In this document: piece after piece, positions 12,187 through 23,245 of the stretch | Layout of the letters: the number at the start of each line of letters is the position of its first letter | Position numbering within the stretch: the first letter of the stretch is position 1 | Assembly (NCBI GenBank): GCA_006739055.1 | Contig: AP019702.1 | Coordinates: forward strand, 3,311,388 to 3,375,387 | Direction: 5' to 3' | Source of the DNA: Allostella vacuolata | GTDB taxonomy: Bacteria; Pseudomonadota; Alphaproteobacteria; ATCC43930; Allostellaceae | Length of the DNA: 64,000 nucleotides | Made by a program: the position numbers and the translations under genes | Notes under the pieces: model-generated | What the model was told of the DNA's origin: nothing | The model's database searches: none | Seen by the model: only the letters and a program-made list of their open reading frames with translations

Positions 12187-13314
12187 TCAGGCTCCCGAGC
12201 CGACCTCCTCGTACTTGCCGTCCTTCCACTCGTAGAAGACATAGAGCGGGTTGACCACGTCGCCCTTGTCGTTGAAGTCGAGCGTGCCGATGACGGTCTT
12301 GTACTTGTTGCCGCGCAGCACCTTGGCGACGTCCGCGGTCTTGGTCGACTTGGCCTTGGTCGCGGCCTCCGCCCAGGCCTGGATGGCGGCGTAGGTGTAG
12401 AGCGTGTAGCCTTCGGGATCGATGTTCTTGGCCTTGAACTGGGCGACCACGTCCTTGGCTTCGGGCGACTTGCGCGGGTCCGGGGCGAACGTCATCCGGG
12501 TCCCCTCGCCCGGCTTGCCGGTGATCTTCCAGAACTCGTCGGTGACCAGCGCGTCGCCCGAGATCATCTGGGCGCCGAAGCCCTGCTCGCGGGCCTGGCG
12601 CACCAGCAGGCCGGCTTCCGTATGGTAGCCGCCCAGGTAGATCGCCTCGACCTTGGCCGCCTTCATCTTGCTGATGAGCGCGGTGAAGTCCTTGTCGCCC
12701 TGGGTGATGGCCTCGTACATCGCCTCCTTGAGGCCGGCCGCGTTCATTGCCTTCTTGGTCTCGTCGGCGAGGCCCTTGCCGTAGGCGGACTTGTCATGAA
12801 GGATCGCGACCGGCTTGCCCTTGTACTTGGTCGCCAGATACTTGCCGGCGACGATGCCCTGGGCGTCGTCGCGACCGCAGGTGCGGAAGACATTCTTCCA
12901 GCCCTTCTTGGCGGCCTCGTCGGTCAAGGCGGGGTTGGTCGAGGCAGGCGAGATCTGCAGGATCCCACTTTCATTGTAAACGGCCGAGGCCGGGATCGAC
13001 GAGGACGAGCAGAAGTGGCCGGCCATCAGCGCCACCTTCTTGGAGGCGAGCTGGTTGGCGACCGCGACCGCCTGCTTGGGGTCACAGGCGTCGTCGCCGA
13101 TCTCGAGCTTCAGCTTGCGGCCGAGCACGCCGCCTTTGGCATTGATGTTCTCGACTGCCATCTCCGCGCCGCGGCGCATCTGCTCGCCGAAGGTCGCATA
13201 CTGGCCGGTCATCGGGCCGGCCGTGGCGACGATGATGTCCTGCGCCGCCGCCGTGCCTCCGAAGCCGACGGCCGCCGCAGCGGCGGCTAGGACGATCCCT
13301 GTCACTCTGCGCAT
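12187..13314 (-). CDS. livK: Branched-chain amino acid ABC transporter, periplasmic binding protein
   Basis: Type I periplasmic binding protein of the LivJ/LivK family (375 aa). Residues 1-24 form a signal peptide (MRRVTG, a hydrophobic Ala-rich core, TAAAQ cleavage). The mature part opens DIIVATAGPMTGQYATFGEQM and has GHFCSSSSIPAS and SPASTNP, which match the ligand cleft of LivJ-type proteins. ATG 13314 has GGGAG 8 bases upstream; the frame extends to 13626 but not with coding character. It is the last gene of the liv cluster and is separated from it by hairpins, suggesting independent or stepped-up expression. Confidence 0.93.
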   Translation of the reverse strand: MRRVTGIVLAAAAAAVGFGGTAAAQDIIVATAGPMTGQYATFGEQMRRGAEMAVENINAKGGVLGRKLKLEIGDDACDPKQAVAVANQLASKKVALMAGHFCSSSSIPASAVYNESGILQISPASTNPALTDEAAKKGWKNVFRTCGRDDAQGIVAGKYLATKYKGKPVAILHDKSAYGKGLADETKKAMNAAGLKEAMYEAITQGDKDFTALISKMKAAKVEAIYLGGYHTEAGLLVRQAREQGFGAQMISGDALVTDEFWKITGKPGEGTRMTFAPDPRKSPEAKDVVAQFKAKNIDPEGYTLYTYAAIQAWAEAATKAKSTKTADVAKVLRGNKYKTVIGTLDFNDKGDVVNPLYVFYEWKDGKYEEVGSGA

Positions 13315-13373
13315 GATTTCGCTCCCAGAGAGAGTTTCCCCAAGGGCGGCAGCCCTGCCGCCGCCGTTTCCTC

Positions 13374-13436
13374 GGCGTCCCCGGGACGGCTCCCCGGGAC
13401 GCCGGTCGATGCCGCCGATTCTATGCAATCGGCGGC
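13374..13436 (-). terminator. Intercistronic hairpins ahead of livK
   Basis: Two inverted repeats: GCCGCCGATT/AATCGGCGGC with a 6-nt loop (13411-13436), and GGCGTCCC/GGGACGCC (13374-13403). They lie in the 136-base gap between the DUF6867 gene and livK. They could terminate or protect the livHMGF transcript while livK is expressed separately. Confidence 0.6.
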
Positions 13437-13450
13437 TTCCGCGCGAGCCG

Positions 13451-13795
13451 TCAGCCGCCCCGCGCACGCCACGACAGCAGCCCGGAGCGCTCGTAGAGCC
13501 ACGGGTACTGCTTGACGAGACGGTGCGCTCGCGTGATGCGGTAGGCGAAGGAGGCGATTGCCAGCAGCACGAGAGAATGGACCAGATAGCCCGTCGGCGA
13601 GAGCAACTCGCCGTGGAACAGCGCATAGGTCAGGAAGCGGTCGCCGATCCCGAGAAGGAAGGCGTAGGGCACCGTCTGCCACCAGGGCCGCCAGGTACCC
13701 GCCACCGCCTGGCCGGTCAGGAAGGCCGCCCCGCCGAACAGGATGACGGTCAGGCCGACGAACACCGGCCAGGTGGTACCGAGCAGGCCTTCCAT
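13451..13795 (-). CDS. Small membrane protein of the liv operon (DUF6867-like)
   Basis: A 114-aa protein with three or four hydrophobic segments (about 9-30, 42-58, 66-85) and a basic C-terminus rich in W/Y/R. I recognise it as the small DUF6867-type protein that accompanies livF in alphaproteobacterial branched-chain amino acid operons; no biochemical role is known to me. It begins 2 bases after the livF stop (13798), so it is certainly co-transcribed. It may be an accessory membrane subunit, which is inference from position only. Confidence 0.8.
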   Translation of the reverse strand: MEGLLGTTWPVFVGLTVILFGGAAFLTGQAVAGTWRPWWQTVPYAFLLGIGDRFLTYALFHGELLSPTGYLVHSLVLLAIASFAYRITRAHRLVKQYPWLYERSGLLSWRARGG

Positions 13796-13797
13796 GG

Positions 13798-14505
13798 TCA
13801 GTGCCCGCCTTCCAGATAGGCCGCCCGCACCTCGCGGTTGGCCAGCAGCTCCTGCCCGGACCCGCTCATGGTGATCCGCCCGTTGACCATCACATAGCCG
13901 CGATGGGCCAGGCGCAGCGAGTGGTAGGCGTTCTGCTCCACCAGGAACACCGTCATGCCCTCGCTGGCATTGATGTCCCGGATCACCTGGAAGATCTGCT
14001 TCACCACCATCGGGGCGAGACCGAGCGAGGGTTCGTCGAGCAGCAGCAGGCGCGGCCGGCTCATCAGGGCGCGGCCGATCGCCAGCATCTGCTGTTCCCC
14101 GCCGGACAGGGTGCCGGCGCGCTGCTGGCGGCGCTCCTCCATGCGCGGGAACAGGCGGAAGACCTGCGCCAGCCCCTCCTCGAAGCGGCCGGGCGCGGTG
14201 GTGGCGCCGATCTGCAGGTTCTCCAGCACGGTCATCCGCGGGAAGATCCGGCGCCCCTCCGGCGACTGGGCGATGCCGAGGCGGACGATCTCGAAGGTCG
14301 GCATGCGGGTGATGTCGCGGCCTTCGAACAGGATCCGGCCCGAGCGCGCCCGCGGATTGCCGCAGATCGACATCAGCAGCGTCGACTTGCCGGCGCCGTT
14401 GGCGCCGATCATGGCCACGATCTCGCCGGCGTTGACCTCCAGGTCCACGCCCTTCAGCGCCTCGATATGGCCGTAGTAGGTGTGCAGGGCAGCGATCGAC
14501 AGCAT
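13798..14505 (-). CDS. livF: Branched-chain amino acid ABC transporter ATP-binding protein LivF
   Basis: ATPase subunit, 235 aa, normal LivF length. Walker A GANGAGKST at about 33-41, the LivF-type QSPEGRRIFPRMTV segment, signature LSGGEQQM, and Walker B LLLLDEPSLGLAP. ATG 14505 was chosen because it starts MLSIAALHTYYG and forms a TGATG junction with livG; the longer open frame to 14820 is a shadow. Works with LivG on LivHM at the cytoplasmic face. Confidence 0.95.
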   Translation of the reverse strand: MLSIAALHTYYGHIEALKGVDLEVNAGEIVAMIGANGAGKSTLLMSICGNPRARSGRILFEGRDITRMPTFEIVRLGIAQSPEGRRIFPRMTVLENLQIGATTAPGRFEEGLAQVFRLFPRMEERRQQRAGTLSGGEQQMLAIGRALMSRPRLLLLDEPSLGLAPMVVKQIFQVIRDINASEGMTVFLVEQNAYHSLRLAHRGYVMVNGRITMSGSGQELLANREVRAAYLEGGH

Positions 14506-15344
14506 CAGGGCGTCCCCCCGAGGTCGGCCACGATCTCCGGCGGCAGTTCCTCGTCCTCCTCCTCGCCGAGATAGGCGCGGATCACGGCGGGGTCGTTGCG
14601 CACCGCCTCCGGCGGCCCGTCGGCGATGCGCCGGCCATAGTCCAGCACCACGACATGGTCGGAGATCTGCATGACCACGCTCATGTCGTGCTCGATCAGC
14701 AGCACGCCCACCCCGTCCTCGTCGCGGATCGCCTGCAACAGGTGGTTGAGCTCGCCCGATTCGCGCGGGTTGAGCCCCGCCGCCGGCTCGTCGAGGCAGA
14801 GCAGCGTCGGCCGGGTGCACATGGCGCGCGCGATCTCCAGCCGGCGCTGCGCCCCGTAGGGCAGGTTGCCGGCCTCCCAGTCGGCGAGGTCGGTCAGCCG
14901 GGTCCGCTCCAGCCAGTGCCGCGCCAACTCGACCGCCTCCTTCTCGGCGCGGGCGTAGCGCGGATGGCCGAAGAGACCGAGCAGGGTGTAGCCGGAGGCG
15001 CGCATCAGCCGGTTGTGCTGCGCCACGATCAGGTTCTCCAGCACCGTCATCCGGGCGAACAGGCGGATGTTCTGGAAGGTGCGGGCGACCTTGGCGTCCT
15101 TGGCGATGCAGTGCCCGTCGAGCTGCTCCAGCAGATAGGTGCCGCCGTCGTGAGCGAGCGTCAGGCGGCCGACGGTCGGCTTGTAGAAGCCGGTCAGGCA
15201 GTTGAAGACGGTGGTCTTGCCGGCGCCGTTCGGGCCGATGATCGCGGTGATCTCGCGCGCTGCCGCCGTGAAGGACAGGTCGTCGACCGCGGTCAGCCCG
15301 CCGAAGCGCATGGTCAGGTGCTCGACCGTCAGCAGCGCGGTCAT
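14505..15344 (-). CDS. livG: Branched-chain amino acid ABC transporter ATP-binding protein LivG
   Basis: ATPase subunit of 279 aa starting MTALLTVEHLTMRFGG. Walker A GPNGAGKTT, the LivG-type FNCLTGFY segment, RTFQNIRLF, and Walker B LCLDEPAAGLNP are present. Signature region reads LPYGAQRRLE, the LivG form. It overlaps livF by 1 base and starts 13 bases after the livM stop. Confidence 0.95.
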   Translation of the reverse strand: MTALLTVEHLTMRFGGLTAVDDLSFTAAAREITAIIGPNGAGKTTVFNCLTGFYKPTVGRLTLAHDGGTYLLEQLDGHCIAKDAKVARTFQNIRLFARMTVLENLIVAQHNRLMRASGYTLLGLFGHPRYARAEKEAVELARHWLERTRLTDLADWEAGNLPYGAQRRLEIARAMCTRPTLLCLDEPAAGLNPRESGELNHLLQAIRDEDGVGVLLIEHDMSVVMQISDHVVVLDYGRRIADGPPEAVRNDPAVIRAYLGEEEDEELPPEIVADLGGTP

Positions 15345-15357
15345 GTCGCCGGCCCGA

Positions 15358-16842
15358 TCACTGCCCCGCCCCCCGGCCCTCGGCACCCCGGCCCTCGGCA
15401 CCCCTGCTCTCGGTACCCCGGGGCGGGTGCAGCCGGATGGTCGGCTCGCGGTGCGCGAGCAGGCCGAGCGGGCGCCACACCATGATCCCGACCATGCCGG
15501 CGCCGAACGCCAGCATCCGGAACTGGTTCAGCTCGCGCAGGAACTCCGGCAGGCCGATCAGCACGATGGCGGCCAGCACGATGCCGAGCTGGCTGCCCAT
15601 GCCGCCCAGCACGACGATCGCCAGGATCACCGCGGATTCGATGAAGGTGAAGCTCTCCGGGCTGATGAAGCCCTGGCGCGCCGCGAAGAAGCAGCCGGCG
15701 AAGCCGGCGAAGCCGGCACCGATGGCGAACGCCGACAGCTTGGTGTTGGTCGGGTTGATGCCGAGCGAGCGGCAGGCGATCTCGTCCTCGCGCAGGGCCT
15801 CCCAGGCGCGGCCGACCGGCATGCGGCGGATGCGGCGGGTGAAGGCGTTCACCACCAGGGCCATCGCCAGGATGATGAAGTAGAGGAAGATCACCCGGTG
15901 CATGGGCGAGAATTCCAGGCCGAAGAAGTCGGCGAAGGTCGTCTCGCCCTCGTTCGCCGAGGCGCGGAACGGCATGCCGAAGAAGGACGGCCTGGGGATG
16001 CTGGAGATGCCGTTCGGCCCGCCCGTCACCTCGTACCAGTTGAGCAGGACGATGCGGATGATCTCGCCGAAGCCGAGCGTGACGATGGCGAGGTAGTCGC
16101 CGCGCAGCCGCAGCACCGGGAAGCCGAGCAGGATGCCGAACAGGGCCGCCAGCAGGCCGCCCAGCGGCAGCGCCATCCAGAAGCTGAAGCCGGCCGAGTC
16201 GGCGAGGATGCCGAAAGTGTAGGCGCCGACCGCATAGAAGGCGACGTAGCCGAGGTCGAGCAGGCCGGCCAGCCCGACGACGATGTTGAGGCCCCAGCCC
16301 AGCATGACGTAGGTCAGGACCAGGATGGCGATGTCGAGCACCCGCTGGTCGACGAAGGGCAGGAACGGAAAGACGAGCGCCAGCGCCAGGAAGGCGGCCG
16401 GCAGGGCGCGGCGCAGGCCGACCACCGCCGGGGGCACCACCAGCCGGGCGTCCGCCGGCCAGGGCAGGCCCCGCCAGGCCGCGATCGCGGCGCGGATCGA
16501 CAGAACCGCGGCCGCCACCCCGACCAGCCCGGAGACGGTATCGCCGCCGATCGCGCGGTAGAGGGCGAAGCCGGTCACGGTGACCGAGACGGCAAGCACG
16601 GGGACGGCCGCCCCATGGGCGATCAGCGACAGGGCGATGCGGCCGACCATCACCGTCACCACGGCGACGGCGACCGCCCCGAAACGCGTCTCCAGCCCGA
16701 GCCCGCCGCCCGACACGTCGACCGTCTCGAAGCCGATCATCGGCAGGGCGAGCGCAAGCGCCACGAAGCCCGCGGCCAGCGCATCGCGCAGGACGGGCAG
16801 GATCGCCATGCCGGCCGGTGGCCGAGGCTCCGCCAGCGCCAT
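15358..16842 (-). CDS. livM: Branched-chain amino acid ABC transporter permease LivM (long form)
   Basis: Inner-membrane permease of 494 aa. The core from about 150 ([20 protein letters not shown], then [13 protein letters not shown] and [17 protein letters not shown]) is standard LivM; about 145 additional N-terminal residues with four hydrophobic segments correspond to the LivM N-terminal extension known in longer family members. The conserved EAA-like loop [20 protein letters not shown] is complete. The start ATG 16842 lies 5 bases after the livH stop. The last 15 residues ([14 protein letters not shown]) come from a 15-bp tandem repeat and look unconstrained. Confidence 0.94.
   Translation of the reverse strand: MALAEPRPPAGMAILPVLRDALAAGFVALALALPMIGFETVDVSGGGLGLETRFGAVAVAVVTVMVGRIALSLIAHGAAVPVLAVSVTVTGFALYRAIGGDTVSGLVGVAAAVLSIRAAIAAWRGLPWPADARLVVPPAVVGLRRALPAAFLALALVFPFLPFVDQRVLDIAILVLTYVMLGWGLNIVVGLAGLLDLGYVAFYAVGAYTFGILADSAGFSFWMALPLGGLLAALFGILLGFPVLRLRGDYLAIVTLGFGEIIRIVLLNWYEVTGGPNGISSIPRPSFFGMPFRASANEGETTFADFFGLEFSPMHRVIFLYFIILAMALVVNAFTRRIRRMPVGRAWEALREDEIACRSLGINPTNTKLSAFAIGAGFAGFAGCFFAARQGFISPESFTFIESAVILAIVVLGGMGSQLGIVLAAIVLIGLPEFLRELNQFRMLAFGAGMVGIMVWRPLGLLAHREPTIRLHPPRGTESRGAEGRGAEGRGAGQ
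15373..15417 (-). repeat. Three 15-bp tandem repeats at the 3' end of livM
   Basis: Two exact and one diverged copy of CCGGCCCTCGGCACC (plus strand). Being a multiple of three it stays in frame and encodes the repetitive Arg-Gly-Ala-Glu-Gly tail of LivM. Confidence 0.85.
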
Positions 16843-16847
16843 CGGCG

Positions 16848-17762
<915 letters not shown>

Positions 17763-17941
17763 GCCCCCTGCTCGGCCGGGGACGGTTCTGTCATTGCCGA
17801 CTCCCTGCCTCGAACAAAGCTAGCTCGCGGACCGGCCGTCGACAACCCGCGGCATCATGGGATCGACTGCCGCTTCCAGGGGGCGGACGCGGTCTATATA
17901 AGGACGGCGATACACCATCCCCTATCCGCTGGAGCCCCGAC

Positions 17942-19159
<1,218 letters not shown>

Positions 19160-19166
19160 TCCGGAG

Positions 19167-19199
19167 GGCCCCGGCCGGACCCAAGGTCCGGCCGGGGCC
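19167..19199 (+). terminator. Terminator of gcdH
   Basis: A perfect 15-bp stem (19167-19181 with 19185-19199) and a CAA loop, 7 bases after the gcdH stop. No T-run follows. Confidence 0.8.
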
Positions 19200-19314
19200 A
19201 GCCTCGCCGCCGCAGGACATCGATACGGCGGCTGCCGATCGTCCCGCCGACGTCAGCGGACCCGCCAGGCACTGGGCCATGCCTGCATGAACCGGTTGCC
19301 GATTGTCGCGTATT

Positions 19315-19330
19315 ATTGAATTGATAAGAA
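19315..19330 (+). repeat. Left inverted repeat flanking the propeller pseudogene
   Basis: ATTGAATTGATAAGAA here is the inverse complement (15 of 16 bases) of TTCTTATCAATTGAAT at 20401-20416. Both are AT-rich islands in very GC-rich surroundings and enclose exactly the broken first FG-GAP/RTX copy. No transposase or target duplication is evident. The TTGATAAG core also recurs upstream of the fourth copy (26009-26016), so this copy could alternatively be part of a promoter. Confidence 0.7.
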
Positions 19331-19392
19331 TATCCAGACAATCAACTTCTGCTTGAGAGGACGGCCTTTTGGGCGGTAACTTGCGGAACGCT

Positions 19393-19441
19393 CCGGGGTA
19401 GAGATTCCCCCCCTGAACACACCTTTATTGGGGGGCCAACG
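19393..19441 (+). promoter_or_regulatory. Leader hairpin of the first (broken) propeller copy
   Basis: A C7 run (19407-19413) and a G6 run (19430-19435) can pair across a 16-nt loop just before the ancestral start position, as in the leaders of the fourth and fifth copies. The upstream GGGG (19395-19398) offers only a weak alternative pairing here. Confidence 0.55.
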
Positions 19442-20405
19442 GCATTTCCTTCGGTTGTCGAGCTTTCCGACCTCAATGGCAGGAACGGCTTCGTCATCAA
19501 CGGCGGCGCGAGCTCGGACTATAGCGGCAAGTCGGTCAGCGCCGCCGGGGACGTGAACGACGACGGCGTCGACGACCTCATCATCGGGGCATGGGGGGCC
19601 GACCCGGGTGCTCCGGGCCGGAGCTCTGCCGGTGCGAGCTACGTGGTGTTCGGGGTCGGCGCCACAGCATCCCTCCCGCCCCCGCCCCCGGCGGGTACCG
19701 CCAACCGCGCGCCGGTGGCGGGCGACGACGCCTATGCGGTCGAGCGCAGCCAGCTGCTGACCGTCGCCGGGCCGGGGGTCCTCGGCAATGACGGCGATGC
19801 CGAAGGCGACACTTTGCGCGTGACTGGCCTCACCGACGCGCCCGACCATGGCGTCCTCACCTGGAACCAGGACGGCAGCTTCTCCTACCGCGCCCATGGC
19901 GGCTTCCTCGGCACCGACAGCTTCGCCTACCGCATCAGCGACGGCGAAGGCGGAGAGGATGTGGCCACCGTCACCATCGCGGTCGGGTCCTCGCCCATTG
20001 TCTCCCGCCCGCCCGTCACCGGCGGCTTCGGTGACGAGCGACTAGTCGGGACGAACGGCGCCGATACGATCCACGGCATGGACGGGGCCGACACGATCGA
20101 GGGCGACGGCGGCCGCGACCGGCTGGATGGGGGCGACGGCGACGACCTCGTCTCCGGCGGACCGGACGAGGACGTGGTCCAGGGCGGCAGTGGAAACGAC
20201 ATGCTGCTCGGTGGCGAGGGCGCCGACTGGGTGCTGGGCGGCACCGGCGACGACCTCGCCTACGGCGGCAGGGCCGCGACCAGGTCTGGGGCGGCCAGGG
20301 CAATGACCAACTCTTCGGCGACCAGGGAATGACTGGCTGTCGCGCAACCCGGGCAGAGCCCCCCTGACCGGCGGCTCGCGCGCCGACCGCCTCGCCAGTT
20401 TTCTT
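19439..20405 (+). pseudogene. Broken FG-GAP/cadherin-like/RTX gene (array copy 1)
   Basis: Aligns with the four intact copies downstream but is damaged in four ways. The start codon, ATG in copies 4 and 5 in the same GGGGGGCCA-ATG-GCATTTCC context, is ACG here. Only one FG-GAP blade remains: it opens like blade 1 (PSVVELSDLN) and ends like blade 7, as if blades 2-6 and parts of their neighbours were removed by recombination between repeats. The proline hinge and cadherin-like domain are intact, then eight RTX nonapeptides follow before a single lost base near 20270 shifts the frame; more indels follow near 20327. Homology stops in the GADRFA region, next to the right inverted repeat, so the secretion end is missing. 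Confidence 0.88.
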
Positions 20406-20416
20406 ATCAATTGAAT
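20401..20416 (-). repeat. Right inverted repeat flanking the propeller pseudogene
   Basis: TTCTTATCAATTGAAT, complementary at 15 of 16 bases to 19315-19330. It begins right where similarity to the intact paralogues ends. Confidence 0.7.
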
Positions 20417-20531
20417 AGTCTTATTTTAGAAACAACCTTTTGGTTTGCACCCGTTCCTGGTGCAGCATATCGTCGACCCACGCTGTCGTCGTGCCGGCGG
20501 TCGCAACGCACGCCAGGACCACGAGGCCACG

Positions 20532-23105
20532 ATGCCGTTTCCAGCGATTTTCGAGCTCTCCGACCTCGACGGCAGCAACGGATTCGTCGTCAACGGCGCT
20601 ACAGGCGGTGATGGCAGCGGCCTTTCGGTCAGTGCAGCCGGCGACGTGAACGGTGACGGCATCGGCGACCTCATCATCGGCGCAAAGGGCGCCGATCCGG
20701 ACAACCGCCTCCTGGCCGGCGCGAGCTATGTGGTGTTCGGGCGCTGCAATGGCGATTCGGACCCGTTCGGGCAAGCGATCGAGCTTTCCGCCCTGGATGG
20801 CAGCAACGCTTTCGTCATCAACGGCGCAGCCGGCACCGACTACAGCGGCTATTCGGTCAGTTTCGCCGGGGACGTGAACGGAGACGGCATCGATGATCTC
20901 ATCATCGGCGCCTACCGGGCCGATCCGGGCCTCCGCGGCGCGGCTGGCGCGAGCTACGTCGTATTCGGCCGCAGCACGGGAACGCCCGATCCCTTCGGCT
21001 CCGCGATCGAACTCTCCGCGCTCTCCGGCAGCGACGGCTTCGCCATCAACGGCATCTGCGCCGGAGACCTGAGCGGCAGTTCGGTCAGTTCCGCCGGGGA
21101 TGTGAACGGCGATGGCATCGACGACGTGATCATCGGCGCACGCGCCGCCCCGGCAGGCTCCCAGCTCTCGGCGGGCGCGAGCTATGTGGTGTTCGGACGT
21201 TCCGCCGGAGATCCCTTCGGCTCGGCGCTCGAACTCTCCGCCCTCGACGGCAGCAATGGGTTCGCCCTCCTCGGCCACACGCTCATGGACTACGTCGGCA
21301 AGTCGGTCAGCGCCGGGGACGTGAATGGCGACGGCATCGCCGACCTCATCATCGGGGCCTACAGGGCCGATCCGGATGGCCGGTCGGCTGCCGGCAGGAC
21401 CTATGTGGTGTTCGGCCGCTGCACCGCGACGGCAGGAACCTTCGATTCGAAGATCAACCTCACCGCCCTCGACGGCAGCGACGGCTTCGTCATCAATGGC
21501 GTCACGAACAACGACTACAGCGGCACTTCGGTCAGTTCCGCCGGCGACGTGAACGGCGACGGCATCGGCGACTTCATCATCGGCGCATCTGCCGGCAATG
21601 GCGGCACCGGTGCCAGCTACGTGGTGTTCGGGCGTTGCACGGGCGATGCGGACCCCTTCGGCTCTGCGATCGAACTCTCCGACATCGTCGCCAGCAACGG
21701 CAGCGACGGCTTCGTCATCAATGGCGGTGCAAGCGGCGACCGCAGCGGCGCTGCGGTCAGTTCCGCCGGCGACGTGAACGGCGACGGCATCGACGACCTC
21801 ATCATCGGAGCAAGAAACGCCACCTCGAACACCGCACCGTCGGCCGGCGTGAGCTACGTCCTGTTCGGCCGCGACACCCGGGCGGTGGGGAACTTCGCTT
21901 CCGCGATCGAGCTCTCCGCGCTGGGGGCCAGCGACGGCTTCGTCATCAAAGGCATCTCGGTCCAGGATCAGAGCGGCTTTTCGGTCAGTTCCGCCGGTGA
22001 CGTGAACGGCGACGGCACCGACGACCTCATCATCGGGGCGAATGGGGTCGACCTGAACGGTCGCAACATGGCCGGCGCGAGCTATGTGCTGTTCGGGATC
22101 GACGACACGCCGGACCCGCCACCACCACCACCACCACCACCGCCGCCGCCGGCAGGCACCGCCAACCGCGCGCCGGCGGCGGGCGACGACGCCTATGCGG
22201 TCGAACGCAGCCAGTTGCTGACGGTGGCCGGGCCGGGCGTGCTCGGCAACGACGGCGATGCCGACGGCGACCCGCTGCGCGTCACCGGCCTCGCCGACGC
22301 GCCCGACCACGGCGTGCTCACCTGGAATCCGGACGGCAGCTTCTCCTACCGCGCCCATGGCGGCTTCATCGGCACCGACAGCTTCGCCTACCAGGTCGCC
22401 GACGGAGAAGGCGGAGAGGACAACGCCACCGTCACCATCTCGGTCGAACCGGCGCCCGTCACCTCCCGCCCGCCCGTCACCGGCGGCTTCGGCGACGAGC
22501 GCCTGATCGGCACCAATCGGCCGGACACGATCAGCGGCATGGATGGGGCCGACACGATCGAGGGCGACGGCGGCCGGGACCGGCTCGACGGCGGCAATGG
22601 CGACGACCTGGTCTCCGGCGGGCCGGACGAGGACGTGGTCCAGGGCGGCCAGGGCAACGACATGCTGCTGGGCGGCGAGGGCGCCGACTGGGTGCTGGGC
22701 GGAGCCGGCGACGACCTCGCCCATGGCGGCAAGGGCAACGACCAGGTCTGGGGCGGCCAGGGCGACGACCAGCTGTTCGGCGACCAGGGCGACGACCGGC
22801 TGTCCGGCGACCGCGGCAACGACACGCTGACCGGCGGCCCGGGGGCCGACCGCTTCGCCTATGGCGAGGCGGGCGGCCTCGACCGCATCGCCGACCATGA
22901 CCTGATGGGTGGCGACGTCATCGAACTCGGCGTCGGGCCGGACGGGTTGCTGAACGGGGTTTCCATCGGCTCGGTCGCCGACATCCTCGCCCTGCTGGTC
23001 GACGGTCCCGAAGGTGCCTTCCTGCCACTCGGCGAGGGCCAGGGCATCCTCATCCAGGGCATCTTCGCCAACCAGCTCTCCGCCGACGACTTCGCCATCG
23101 TCTGA
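20532..23105 (+). CDS. Secreted FG-GAP propeller / cadherin-like / RTX protein (array copy 2)
   Basis: Predicted extracellular calcium-binding protein of 857 aa; function unknown, adhesion or matrix role is inference. Domains in order: seven FG-GAP blades (residues about 3-522), each with a GDVNGDGxxDLIIGA calcium loop and a YVVFGR strand; a 12-proline hinge; one cadherin-like/Big-type domain (NRAPAAGDDAYAVE to TVTI, about 540-640); 13 contiguous RTX nonapeptides (about 655-770); and a C-terminal secretion end finishing LSADDFAIV. There is no signal peptide, which fits type I secretion. Start ATG 20532 (MPFPAIF) follows GAGG by 5 bases and matches copy 3, although the frame is open from 20445. 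Four cysteines. No terminator is visible before copy 3. Confidence 0.9.
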   Translation: MPFPAIFELSDLDGSNGFVVNGATGGDGSGLSVSAAGDVNGDGIGDLIIGAKGADPDNRLLAGASYVVFGRCNGDSDPFGQAIELSALDGSNAFVINGAAGTDYSGYSVSFAGDVNGDGIDDLIIGAYRADPGLRGAAGASYVVFGRSTGTPDPFGSAIELSALSGSDGFAINGICAGDLSGSSVSSAGDVNGDGIDDVIIGARAAPAGSQLSAGASYVVFGRSAGDPFGSALELSALDGSNGFALLGHTLMDYVGKSVSAGDVNGDGIADLIIGAYRADPDGRSAAGRTYVVFGRCTATAGTFDSKINLTALDGSDGFVINGVTNNDYSGTSVSSAGDVNGDGIGDFIIGASAGNGGTGASYVVFGRCTGDADPFGSAIELSDIVASNGSDGFVINGGASGDRSGAAVSSAGDVNGDGIDDLIIGARNATSNTAPSAGVSYVLFGRDTRAVGNFASAIELSALGASDGFVIKGISVQDQSGFSVSSAGDVNGDGTDDLIIGANGVDLNGRNMAGASYVLFGIDDTPDPPPPPPPPPPPPAGTANRAPAAGDDAYAVERSQLLTVAGPGVLGNDGDADGDPLRVTGLADAPDHGVLTWNPDGSFSYRAHGGFIGTDSFAYQVADGEGGEDNATVTISVEPAPVTSRPPVTGGFGDERLIGTNRPDTISGMDGADTIEGDGGRDRLDGGNGDDLVSGGPDEDVVQGGQGNDMLLGGEGADWVLGGAGDDLAHGGKGNDQVWGGQGDDQLFGDQGDDRLSGDRGNDTLTGGPGADRFAYGEAGGLDRIADHDLMGGDVIELGVGPDGLLNGVSIGSVADILALLVDGPEGAFLPLGEGQGILIQGIFANQLSADDFAIV

Positions 23106-23245
23106 GTTGGGGCGCAGGACGCCTCGGGATCTTCTGCTTGTGATTGAGGGACGACTGACCGACACAATCGAATTCCGATGGCTTTTGGTCATCCCGTATC
23201 GATACTGGTGATTTCCGCGAGTTGGCCGTCTTCCGAGGAGTTCCG

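Noticed and set aside
19315-20416. Insertion sequence around the broken copy
   Set aside because: Inverted repeats exist but there is no transposase frame and no clear target-site duplication, so only repeats were annotated.
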